Made by a program: the position numbers and the translations under genes. DNA of 12,495 nucleotides, taken from positions 1-12,495 of the forward strand of contig JAGGYO010000358.1 in assembly GCA_021162505.1 (NCBI GenBank), given 5' to 3'. Source of the stretch: a bacterium (GTDB lineage Bacteria; AUK180). A model generated the notes under the pieces. That model saw only the letters and a program-made list of their open reading frames with translations. It was not told where the DNA came from and did no database searches. The first letter of the stretch is position 1. Every line of letters begins with the position of its first letter. Shown here in pieces: positions 1 through 7,386 of this stretch.

Positions 1-715
1 ATTTTAAGGGGATTTCTTTTATTTTATCCTTTGTTAGAATAATATCATATTTCCCTTTATTCAAAAGGTCACTTATTATTGTCTCGGGTCTTTTGTAATC
101 AATTATAATTTTTTTAACACCCTGTTTATTAGAATAATATCTGTTTTTTCTTAACATAAGTCGATCTTTTGAATTATTGATCACCATATATGGTCCTGAA
201 GCGGGAACTGACTTTTTTATATTCCACTGATCCGGTACAATATAACAATAAGTGAATATTTTATTGAAAAAAATATACTTCTCTTTTATGGTTATCTTTA
301 CATTAAAATCATCAAGTTTTTCGATTTTTTTTATATATTTTGTACAATCGCAAATGGTTTTATCCTTCATCTCATTTGCGATCTTAAATGTGTATAGTAT
401 ATCATCGCTTGATAATCTATGTCCATTTGAGAATCTGAAATCCTCATCCAAGTGAAAAATATATTCCGTATCTGAAATATTTATTATTTCTTTTATCATA
501 TCACTTTTATAATTTGAAAGACCGTCCCAGTATATCAATGGTCTATAAACATTATGGATCAAGGGTTCATCAGCGATAATATTAATATTTAATGGATCAA
601 GATTAACTTTATCCAAAGTGGAATATACCGAAAGTGTATTATCATGCATTAATATAAAGAGTATTAAAAATAAAAAAACAAATGTTAAAACCCCAAAGAA
701 ATATTTCATGTTCAT
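1..715 (-). CDS. ABC transporter substrate-binding protein, family 5 (partial, 3' end outside window)
   Basis: About 238 codons read without a stop to the window edge. The N terminus has one hydrophobic segment (about residues 5-23) followed by a polar region, as in an exported or membrane-anchored binding protein; there is no lipobox Cys. Family 5 (DppA/OppA/NikA, SBP_bac_5) features are visible: an early LDP at 39-41, YRPLIYWDG at 57-65, the hallmark FRFSNGHRLSSDDILYTFK at 93-111 (compare 'F.DG..lTAeDV.ytf'), and ASGPYMV at 172-178 (compare 'GtGPY'). Such proteins capture peptides, nickel or sugars outside the inner membrane for an ABC importer; the ligand cannot be told from this part. It is divergent from secD. 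Two starts are possible, ATG at 715 and in-frame ATG at 709. Neither has a Shine-Dalgarno site, and the -10 box touches the first, so 709 may be the true leaderless start. Family assignment is fairly secure, ligand unknown. Confidence 0.82.
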   Translation of the reverse strand, partial: MNMKYFFGVLTFVFLFLILFILMHDNTLSVYSTLDKVNLDPLNINIIADEPLIHNVYRPLIYWDGLSNYKSDMIKEIINISDTEYIFHLDEDFRFSNGHRLSSDDILYTFKIANEMKDKTICDCTKYIKKIEKLDDFNVKITIKEKYIFFNKIFTYCYIVPDQWNIKKSVPASGPYMVINNSKDRLMLRKNRYYSNKQGVKKIIIDYKRPETIISDLLNKGKYDIILTKDKIKEIPLK

Positions 716-743
716 ATTATAACACATGTACATTTTTTGTCAA
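716..743 (-). promoter_or_regulatory. Near-consensus vegetative promoter of the binding-protein gene
   Basis: On the minus strand TTGACA (743-738) is followed by 16 bases and TATAAT (721-716), full matches to the sigma-70-type -35 and -10 boxes. The -10 directly abuts the ATG at 715. Transcription would start about seven bases further on, at or next to the A of the second ATG at 709, leaving no 5' leader. Confidence 0.8.
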
Positions 744-769
744 TAAATAATTAAAATTATAAAATTTAA

Positions 770-798
770 TTGATTATTTTTGGAAAATTTTATAGAAT
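770..798 (+). promoter_or_regulatory. Probable promoter of the secD-secF operon
   Basis: TTGATT (770-775), a 17-base spacer and TAGAAT (793-798) fit a vegetative promoter and would start transcription near 805, giving a leader of about 24 bases. AGGAGG (817-822) follows, six bases before the secD ATG. The -35 lies 27 bases from the -35 of the divergent binding-protein promoter, so regulators bound here could affect both. Confidence 0.6.
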
Positions 799-828
799 AA
801 ACAATATTGTAAATTTAGGAGGCATGAT

Positions 829-2256
829 ATGTCCAATAAACCATTTATATGGCGTTTCTTTTTCGTTTTGATAATTACCGTTTTTTCACTGATCTTCATT
901 TATCAAACGGTCAAGTGGTACAAAATACCCGAAACGACAAAAAGAGAAATGTATTCAAACAAAGAATATGCACAAAAGTACAGAAGGATTATTAAACTCG
1001 GTCTCGACCTGCAAGGCGGGATACACCTTGTTCTTCAGGCAGATACAACCAATCTAAAACCAAATGAAAAAAAAGATATTGTTGATAGGATCATTACTGT
1101 TATTCGCTCAAGAATTGACCAAACAGGTGTATTGGAACCCCTTATAAGGAAAGAAGGACCCAATAAGATCGTTGTGGAATTACCGGGAATGAAAGATCCT
1201 CAAAGAGCTATCAATCTTGTAACGCAAACTGCATTTTTGGAATTTAAATTATTAGATGAAAAAAATCAACCCAGGGTCAATCTCTTTTTGGATGAAAATA
1301 ATGAACCGAAATCCGATATTTTACCACCAAATGATGAGCTATTGTTTGAGATCTCCGTAAATAAATCAACGGGAGAGAAGGAAAGAACTCCCTATCTTAT
1401 TAAAAAATTCAGTTTATTGAATGGAAATGAATTAAAATCTGCTCAAGTTATCTTTGACCCCACAAGTGGAACTCCCAATGTGCAGTTAAAATTCAAACCG
1501 GAAGGCGGAAGGAAATTTTCAAGGATCACAGAGCAAAATATCGGTAAACGGCTTGCCATCATATTGAACGGTCAAGTCATGTCCGCTCCGGTCATTAGAA
1601 CGAAAATACCCGCTAATAGCGGAGCAATCATAGAAGGCGGCGGAATGACATTGCAGGATGCAAAGGACCTGGCACTTGTATTAAGAGCCGGTGCATTACC
1701 GGCACCTGTTGAAATAGTCGAAAATCAAACAGTAGGTCCTACGCTTGGTCAGGATTCCATAGAAAAAGGAAAGTGGGCATTACTCATTGGTCTTATTTTT
1801 ATAATTATCTTCATGATAGTGATTTATGGCGGATGGGGGATCATTATTGATCTTACATTGGTAGTAGAACTTATCGCCATCCTGGGAATAATGTCACTTT
1901 TTAATTTCACATTGACATTTCCCGGTATTGCAGGTCTTGTTCTTACAATAGGTATGGCAGTAGATGCAAATATTCTCATATACGAACGAATGAGAGAAGA
2001 ACTCGCCCGAGGAAATTCAATCGTTGCTTCCATAAGAAGAGGGTTCAGTAAGGCATTTCTCACCATTATGGATGCGAACATTACTACATTGATCGCAGCA
2101 GCGGTGCTTTTCCAATTCGGTACAGGTCCCATCAAAGGATTTGCGGTAACGCTTTCGGTAGGTATCATTGCAAGTTTATTTGGTGCTTTGGTATTTTCCA
2201 GAATGTGTTTCGAGTATCTTATTGGTACCGTTCATATTAAGAAATTTAATTTATAA
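829..2256 (+). CDS. secD: Protein translocase subunit SecD
   Basis: Inner-membrane RND-type subunit that, with SecF, uses the proton-motive force to help pull preproteins out of SecYEG on the outer face. It has 475 residues: shorter than the E. coli protein (about 615) but usual for many other phyla. Visible parts: one N-terminal membrane helix (about 10-26), the D1 motif GLDLQGGIHL at 58-67, a periplasmic domain with SRIDQTGV and VVELPGM, the conserved LRAGALPAPVEIVENQTVGPTLG stretch before the membrane block, then five membrane helices (about 315-465). D379 in GMAVDANILIYERM matches the membrane Asp known to be needed for proton coupling; DANITTLIAA and GTGPIKGFAVTL follow. AGGAGG lies six bases before this ATG. 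It is first in an operon with secF. Identification is secure. Confidence 0.98.
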   Translation: MSNKPFIWRFFFVLIITVFSLIFIYQTVKWYKIPETTKREMYSNKEYAQKYRRIIKLGLDLQGGIHLVLQADTTNLKPNEKKDIVDRIITVIRSRIDQTGVLEPLIRKEGPNKIVVELPGMKDPQRAINLVTQTAFLEFKLLDEKNQPRVNLFLDENNEPKSDILPPNDELLFEISVNKSTGEKERTPYLIKKFSLLNGNELKSAQVIFDPTSGTPNVQLKFKPEGGRKFSRITEQNIGKRLAIILNGQVMSAPVIRTKIPANSGAIIEGGGMTLQDAKDLALVLRAGALPAPVEIVENQTVGPTLGQDSIEKGKWALLIGLIFIIIFMIVIYGGWGIIIDLTLVVELIAILGIMSLFNFTLTFPGIAGLVLTIGMAVDANILIYERMREELARGNSIVASIRRGFSKAFLTIMDANITTLIAAAVLFQFGTGPIKGFAVTLSVGIIASLFGALVFSRMCFEYLIGTVHIKKFNL

Positions 2257-2267
2257 AGGAGTTTATG

Positions 2268-3350
2268 ATGCAACTTTTTAAAAATACAAATTACAATTTT
2301 ATTTCATTTAGAAGAATAGCTTATATTATTTCCTCTTCAATTATTCTTTTTGGCTTAATCTTTTATTTTATCAATGGCGGATTCAATTGGGGTATTGATT
2401 TTCAAGGCGGAATTAAATTACAGGTAAAATTCGATAAAGCGCTGGAATTAAAGGATATTGAGACCATAAGAAATTCATTACAAGCCGAAGTTAAATCTCT
2501 TGGCAATGACGGGAAGGTCTTTGTTATCCAAAGGAAATTACCTAATTTTATTGAGAATAAAGAGATCCTATTAAAAAAAGCAAGGAAGGAAAATAAGATA
2601 TTTAAATCTTATGATGAAATTTTGACCTATCTTAATCTTGACAAAAATATTGAAGAAGATTTTAAAAAATATTTTTCTTTAGAAAATATGGATAAGAAGG
2701 TAAATATAAATACAGCACCTTTGGTATTGATAAAATCAAAAATATCCAATTTAATGACCAATGACATCGTGAAATCATTTCAGGATACCCTAAGTAATAT
2801 TTTTAAAGACAAGAACAAATATATAATAGAAGGAACCTCTTTAGTCGGACCTTCAATTGGCAAGAAATATCAATCAACGGCTATCTATGCTCTATTCTTT
2901 GCACTTATCGGTATTTTGATATATATCTCATTGAGATTTGAGTTCATCTATTCAATTGGTGCCATCGCTGCATTGATACATGATATTCTGATTACACTAA
3001 CAGTATTCGCCATATTCCATTTGGAGATCAACCTTCCGGTAATTGTGGCACTTCTCACCCTTATTGGTTATTCATTGAATGATACTATTGTTGTAGATGA
3101 TAGGATACGAGAGATCAGAAAATTCCAAAAGGGAACATTAGGAGATCTTATAAATATTGCTATTAATAAAACCCTTTCCAGGACATTTCTTACATCATTG
3201 ACAACATTTGTTGTGGTATTGAGTTTATTCATATTCTCAGGAACGGTATTGAAAGAATTTTCAATCGCATTTCTTGTTGGTATTGTAACGGGTACATACT
3301 CATCAATATATATAGCAGCACCCATTGTTTTGGAGTTCACTAAGAAGTAA
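2268..3350 (+). CDS. secF: Protein translocase subunit SecF, with enlarged periplasmic domain
   Basis: Partner of SecD in the inner membrane. It shows one N-terminal helix, the D1 motif NWGIDFQGGIKL, VGPSIG at about 191-196 before the membrane block, five more helices, and the SecF signature GYSLNDTIVV followed by DRIRE and later RTFLTSLTTF. The residue after IVV is Asp, where Phe or Ser is common. The protein is about 360 residues, longer than typical SecF (about 300-325). The extra length, roughly 55 residues rich in Lys, Glu and Asn, lies between the first periplasmic strands and VGPSIG (about residues 90-155). ATGs occur at 2265 and 2268; AAGGAG (2256-2261) is three bases from the first and six from the second. 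The second matches the spacing seen elsewhere here, so 2268 is chosen. Only 11 bases separate it from secD. Confidence 0.97.
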   Translation: MQLFKNTNYNFISFRRIAYIISSSIILFGLIFYFINGGFNWGIDFQGGIKLQVKFDKALELKDIETIRNSLQAEVKSLGNDGKVFVIQRKLPNFIENKEILLKKARKENKIFKSYDEILTYLNLDKNIEEDFKKYFSLENMDKKVNINTAPLVLIKSKISNLMTNDIVKSFQDTLSNIFKDKNKYIIEGTSLVGPSIGKKYQSTAIYALFFALIGILIYISLRFEFIYSIGAIAALIHDILITLTVFAIFHLEINLPVIVALLTLIGYSLNDTIVVDDRIREIRKFQKGTLGDLINIAINKTLSRTFLTSLTTFVVVLSLFIFSGTVLKEFSIAFLVGIVTGTYSSIYIAAPIVLEFTKK

Positions 3351-3845
3351 TTGATTTTTTTAAAAATACTTCTCATTCTTATTTACATTTTAGGATTTTT
3401 ACTGTTAATTCTTGGATTGGGTGGCATTTGGGTCATTAATTTCGCCAACTTAATATTCTTCTTATTGGTAAAACGATTTCCACTTTGGTTTATAATATTA
3501 GGGTTTTCCCTTGCTATATTATCTGAAATATTGGATTATCTCATAAGTATATGGGGGGCAAAAAAGGCAAAGGCATCTCCATGGTCAATAGCATTTTCGG
3601 TGATATTTTCCATTGTTCTAGGCATAGTGATAAATAGTGTTATTCCTGTGATCGGTGCAATCATGGGAATATTTATTGGAACATTTTTAGGGTGTCTTTC
3701 AGGTGAAATGCTTCTTTATAAAAAGGAGCTTAAAAGATCCATCAAGGCATCTAAAGGTGCCTTGATGGGAAGAATATCTTCTCTTTTTGTAAAAATGTCC
3801 TTTGGATTATTTATTATTTTTTACGGTATATTGAAATTCTTTTAG
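3351..3845 (+). CDS. DUF456 family membrane protein
   Basis: A 164-residue, very hydrophobic protein with four or five likely membrane helices. The WGAKKAKAS element at 68-76, after a helix ending in LDYLISI, and the following Gly-rich pair of helices ending near GTFLGCLSGE match DUF456 proteins (compare 'GAKRFGAS' and 'GaflGEl'). The function of this family is not known. The frame is closed on the left by the secF stop codon (TAA 3348-3350), so the only start covering the first helix is the TTG at 3351, immediately after that stop and in the same frame. There is no strong Shine-Dalgarno site (only AAGAAG inside the end of secF), so it is probably translated by coupling to secF. Its last 32 bases overlap the end of the convergent acyltransferase gene. 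No terminator hairpin is visible. Confidence 0.8.
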   Translation: MIFLKILLILIYILGFLLLILGLGGIWVINFANLIFFLLVKRFPLWFIILGFSLAILSEILDYLISIWGAKKAKASPWSIAFSVIFSIVLGIVINSVIPVIGAIMGIFIGTFLGCLSGEMLLYKKELKRSIKASKGALMGRISSLFVKMSFGLFIIFYGILKFF

Positions 3846-4470
3846 CAAGTATATTTTCACTTTTCTTTTCAAGATCCAGCAATTTATTTTTCACGGATAA
3901 GATCTTATGATCAATATTACCTGTTTTTTCTATGAATATGGGCGGGCCCATTGATATTACCCCCAAGCCGAAGGGTTTGGGAATCTCCATTTTATCCCAG
4001 CTATTTACTATCCATTTATTCTGCAATGCTGAAGAAACAGGGACAATGGGGACTCCGGTATTCTTTGCATAATATATAGCACCTTTTTTAAAAGAATAAC
4101 GAGGACCTAAGGGACCATCTGGGGTCAGAACAATGGATTTACCCTCTTTCAAAATTTTAATACCGGTTTTTAAAGCATTCAAGTTCCCTCTAGTGGATGA
4201 TCCTCTAATCACACCGTATTTGAATCTGTTTAATATTGGGATTAATAGCTGTCCATCCTTTGAATAGCTGATCAATGGATAATACCCCGTATTTTTGAAA
4301 AAAAATATGAATAATGGGATATCGTGGTGCCAAAAAACAAAAATTAAAGGTAATTTTTTATTCAATCTGTCTTTTGTCAATGGATGCACAATAAGTTTTA
4401 TATTATTCCTGAAAGTTAAGATTTTGCCTAAAAAGAAGATTAAATACGATAGTAAAATTCCAAACCTCAT
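3814..4470 (-). CDS. DUF374 / lysophospholipid acyltransferase-like protein
   Basis: A 218-residue protein with one N-terminal hydrophobic segment (about 4-20). DUF374-type signatures appear in order: FWHHD at 46-50, SYSKDGQLLIPILNRFKYG at 68-86, GSSTRG at 90-95, LTPDGPLGPR at 115-124, KKGAIYYAKNTGVPIVPV, and SWDKMEIPKPF. The family belongs to the LPLAT superfamily and is thought to transfer acyl chains during lipid or lipid-A-like synthesis at the inner membrane, but the substrate is undefined. The His at 48/49 is where the superfamily H-X4-D motif would be; there is no Asp five residues on, although an Asp directly follows the His pair. Its ATG overlaps the glmS stop codon in ATGA (4470-4467), so the two are translationally coupled. 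It is last in the operon. Confidence 0.85.
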   Translation of the reverse strand: MRFGILLSYLIFFLGKILTFRNNIKLIVHPLTKDRLNKKLPLIFVFWHHDIPLFIFFFKNTGYYPLISYSKDGQLLIPILNRFKYGVIRGSSTRGNLNALKTGIKILKEGKSIVLTPDGPLGPRYSFKKGAIYYAKNTGVPIVPVSSALQNKWIVNSWDKMEIPKPFGLGVISMGPPIFIEKTGNIDHKILSVKNKLLDLEKKSENILAKRISIYRKK

Positions 4471-6305
4471 TCTACTGTGACTGATTTTGCCAGATTCCTC
4501 GGTTTATCGACATCTCGGTTTTTTTTAATTGCAATATAATATGCAAATAGCTGTACCGGAATGGTTTCAATAAAAGGATAAAATTCCTCATCAATAGTGG
4601 GTATTCTGATAATATCATCAACAAGTCCTTCATCAACTTTGGCATTATCATCTGTTAGAAGAATAAGTTTACCGTTTCTTGCTTTGATCTCTTGTATATT
4701 GGAAATTGATTTTTGAAAAAAATTATCATTGGGAGCGATGAAGAATGTAGGGAAATCCTTATCTATAAGTGCAATGGGTCCATGTTTCATTTCACCGGCA
4801 GGATATCCTTCCGCATGGACATAGGATATCTCCTTTAATTTTAATGCTCCTTCCAAGGCAACGGGAAAATTAAAACCTCTCCCAAGATATAAGAAATTAG
4901 TATACTTACAGTATTTATCGGCTATTTTTTTTATTTGTGCCTGAGTGCTTTGCAAAACCTCGTCTATAATACTCGGTATTTTTTGAAGTTGTTTTCCGAA
5001 TTTTATACCATCTTCAATGGATAATCTTTTTTTCCTGCCTATATAAAGAGAAACAAGAAATAAAGCCAATACTTGCGATAAGAATGCTTTTGTAGAGGCA
5101 ACACCGATCTCCGGACCCACATGGATATAAAGACCTTCATCAACCTCACGAGAAATGGTTGAACCAACCACATTAACAATTCCAAAAACCTTTGCACCTT
5201 TACCCTTGGCTTCTCTAAGTGCTGCCAGTGTATCAGCAGTTTCACCCGATTGAGAGATACCAATAACAAATGTTTCACTATCAATTGCAGGGTTCCTGTA
5301 TCTAAATTCAGATGCATATTCCACTTCCGTAGGTAACCCCGTCATATTCTCAAAGTAATACTCACCCATTAAACCGGCGTGCCATGAGGTACCGCAACCG
5401 ATAATAACGATCCTTTTGATATTATGAATTTCATTATCGGGAAAAAGGTTTTGCATACCACCCAAATGTGAAGTTCCGTTTTCAAGATCAATATGTCCGG
5501 CAAGCGTATTTGTAAAGCTCTTAGGTTGTTCATAGATCTCCTTTAACATAAATGTGGGATAACCATTTTTCTCAACCTCTTTTGCACTCCAATTAAGTGA
5601 TTCTATTTTTTTATCGATCCTGATATTATCTTTATTGAAAATATCAATATTATCTTTTGTAACAATCGCCATCTCGCCGTCATCAATATAAATGATCTTT
5701 TTGGTATATTTAATAACCGCTGTTGCATCAGATGCTACAAAATTTTCTCCTTTTCCAACTCCTATAATGATGGGTGAAGAACTTCTGGCAACAATCATTT
5801 TGTCGGGTTCTTTTGACGAGATCACAACAATACCGTATGTTCCGTTTATTTTATCAAGGGTAATTTTAACTGCTTTTGCAAGGTCTTTTGTTTCACCATA
5901 AAATTTTTCTATAAGATGTGCTAAAACTTCTGAATCTGTCTCTGACTTAAAATTATGGCCTTCTTTTTTTAGGATTTGTTTCAATTCACCGAAATTCTCA
6001 ATGATTCCGTTATGAACTATTGCTATTTCATTTTTACAATCACTCTGAGGATGAGCATTTAATTTTGATGGTTTTCCGTGTGTTGCCCATCGAGTATGTC
6101 CGATTGCAAGAGAAGTGTTTAAATTTTTCGGAACAATATTATCTAATGTTTTAACACGACCTTTATCCTTATATATTTTAACTTTATTCTTTTCAATAAC
6201 GCCTATTCCAACAGAATCATAACCACGATATTCTAATTTATGTAAACCGTGAATAACGGCTTTTACTGCATTTTTATCACCTATATATCCAACGATACCA
6301 CACAT
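4467..6305 (-). CDS. glmS: Glutamine--fructose-6-phosphate aminotransferase (isomerizing)
   Basis: Makes glucosamine-6-phosphate from fructose-6-phosphate and glutamine in the cytoplasm, the entry step to UDP-GlcNAc, peptidoglycan and lipopolysaccharide. At 612 residues it is full length. It begins MCGIVGYIG with the catalytic Cys2 exposed after Met removal; the glutaminase domain carries LEYRGYDS, GHTRWATHG and HNGIIEN. Two SIS sugar-isomerase domains follow, with GCGTSWHAG at 303-311, ISQSGETADT, and HAEGYPAGEMKHGP at 497-510. It ends KPRNLAKSVTVE, the usual C-terminal loop sequence. The ATG is one base after the pilT stop. Its ribosome site lies inside the last pilT codons, and no separate promoter or glmS ribozyme is possible in that gap. 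Placement between pilT and an acyltransferase gene is unusual. Identification is secure. Confidence 0.98.
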   Translation of the reverse strand: MCGIVGYIGDKNAVKAVIHGLHKLEYRGYDSVGIGVIEKNKVKIYKDKGRVKTLDNIVPKNLNTSLAIGHTRWATHGKPSKLNAHPQSDCKNEIAIVHNGIIENFGELKQILKKEGHNFKSETDSEVLAHLIEKFYGETKDLAKAVKITLDKINGTYGIVVISSKEPDKMIVARSSSPIIIGVGKGENFVASDATAVIKYTKKIIYIDDGEMAIVTKDNIDIFNKDNIRIDKKIESLNWSAKEVEKNGYPTFMLKEIYEQPKSFTNTLAGHIDLENGTSHLGGMQNLFPDNEIHNIKRIVIIGCGTSWHAGLMGEYYFENMTGLPTEVEYASEFRYRNPAIDSETFVIGISQSGETADTLAALREAKGKGAKVFGIVNVVGSTISREVDEGLYIHVGPEIGVASTKAFLSQVLALFLVSLYIGRKKRLSIEDGIKFGKQLQKIPSIIDEVLQSTQAQIKKIADKYCKYTNFLYLGRGFNFPVALEGALKLKEISYVHAEGYPAGEMKHGPIALIDKDFPTFFIAPNDNFFQKSISNIQEIKARNGKLILLTDDNAKVDEGLVDDIIRIPTIDEEFYPFIETIPVQLFAYYIAIKKNRDVDKPRNLAKSVTVE

Positions 6306-6306
6306 T

Positions 6307-7377
6307 CTAACCTCCTTTTAAAAAACCTTCGAATTGCTTCTTGTCTAATGCTCTATGGTAAGCCTCTTTGCCGGAAATAATATTTCGTTTCAATAGGTTC
6401 TTTAATGATTGATCCATTAGGATCATACCGTCCTTGGTACTTGTCTGAATAACAGTGTTCAATTGAAAGGTCTTCCCTTCTCGTACTAAACTCTTAACCG
6501 GATATGTCCCCATCAATACCTCAATGGCTGCAACTCTCCCCCGTTTATCTTTCGTGGGAATAAGCTGCTGGGCTATAATGGAAAGAATGGTTTCAGCTAA
6601 CTGAGTTCTGATCTGTGATTGCTGATGAGGGGGAAAAACATCAATGATCCTGTCAATAGCCGAAGCTGCAGAATTCGTATGTAAAGTGGCAAAAACAAGG
6701 TGACCCGTCTCAGCGGCGGTAATAGCAAGAGAAATGGTCTCATAATCTCTCATCTCGCCAACCAGAATAATATCCGGATCCTCACGGAGAGCACTTCGTA
6801 GGGCATTTCCGAAACCTTTTGTATTTGACCCGATCTCCCTTTGATTAACAATACAATTTAAGGGTTTATGAACAAACTCAATGGGGTCTTCAATGGTGAG
6901 AATATGGTCTTTTCTCGTTTCATTTGCTTTGTGGACAATTGCCGCTAAGGTGGTAGATTTCCCTGAACCCGTAGGTCCCGTGACCAGAACAAGTCCCTTA
7001 TGTTTTTGTGCGAGATCCTCTAAATAAGCTGGGATACCTAATTCCGCCAATGTTTTGATCTTAGTGGGAATAACTCTAAGTACAGCAGCCAAACCAAGTC
7101 TTGTATAAAATACATTTACTCTAAATCGAGAAAAATTTTCTATCTCATATGCACAATCAAGCTCCAAATTTTCTTCTAAGGCAATTCTCTGCTTGTCCGT
7201 TAAGATCTCTCCTACTAAGCGTTTGATCTCGGTATTCGTCAATTTTGGTAAGTTCATTTTTATTAATGAACCATGAACCCTTATGGCAGGAGGTAGTGAA
7301 ACGGTGAGATGAAGATCAGAACCATTGTTCTTTACTAATGCCGATAAAAGTTCTCTCATTCTATAATTTTCAGCCAT
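6307..7377 (-). CDS. pilT: Type IV pilus retraction ATPase PilT
   Basis: Hexameric cytoplasmic ATPase that powers pilus retraction (twitching, DNA uptake, surface sensing). At 356 residues it has the usual length. It carries the N-terminal GSDLHLTVSLPPAIRVHG, Walker A GPTGSGKST at 134-142, the Asp box around LTIEDPIEFVH, Walker B DPDIILVGEMRD at 200-211 with Glu208, and the His box TGHLVFATLHTN at 224-235. The PilT-specific C-terminal motif usually written AIRNLIRE is present as PVKSLVRE at 293-300, then MDQSLKNLLKRNIIS. All catalytic residues look intact, in contrast to the neighbour upstream. The AGGAGG ribosome site (7388-7383) is five bases from the ATG and overlaps the stop codon of the preceding gene, which ends nine bases upstream. 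No other pilus genes are in the window. PilT rather than PilU is favoured by the conserved C-terminal motif. Confidence 0.96.
   Translation of the reverse strand: MAENYRMRELLSALVKNNGSDLHLTVSLPPAIRVHGSLIKMNLPKLTNTEIKRLVGEILTDKQRIALEENLELDCAYEIENFSRFRVNVFYTRLGLAAVLRVIPTKIKTLAELGIPAYLEDLAQKHKGLVLVTGPTGSGKSTTLAAIVHKANETRKDHILTIEDPIEFVHKPLNCIVNQREIGSNTKGFGNALRSALREDPDIILVGEMRDYETISLAITAAETGHLVFATLHTNSAASAIDRIIDVFPPHQQSQIRTQLAETILSIIAQQLIPTKDKRGRVAAIEVLMGTYPVKSLVREGKTFQLNTVIQTSTKDGMILMDQSLKNLLKRNIISGKEAYHRALDKKQFEGFLKGG
6311..6318 (-). promoter_or_regulatory. glmS ribosome-binding site embedded in the end of pilT
   Basis: AAAGGAGG, followed by T, encodes the final Lys-Gly-Gly of PilT and at the same time forms a near-perfect Shine-Dalgarno site five bases before the glmS ATG. 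The same bases therefore serve as codons and as the initiation signal, tying glmS translation to pilT transcripts. Confidence 0.8.
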
Positions 7378-7386
7378 GATCGCCTC

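Noticed and set aside
252..455. Plus-strand frame of 67 codons
   Set aside because: Lies antisense within the binding-protein gene, has no ribosome site, and its hydrophobic look comes from reading AT-rich coding DNA backwards.
2700..2745. Helix-hairpin-helix-like motif in SecF (VNINTAP)
   Set aside because: Resembles the start of ComEA-type HhH (VNINTA) but lacks the GIG turn and lies in a periplasmic domain.
6306..6330. glmS ribozyme upstream of glmS
   Set aside because: The region upstream is pilT coding sequence and only one base separates the two genes, leaving no room for the ribozyme.
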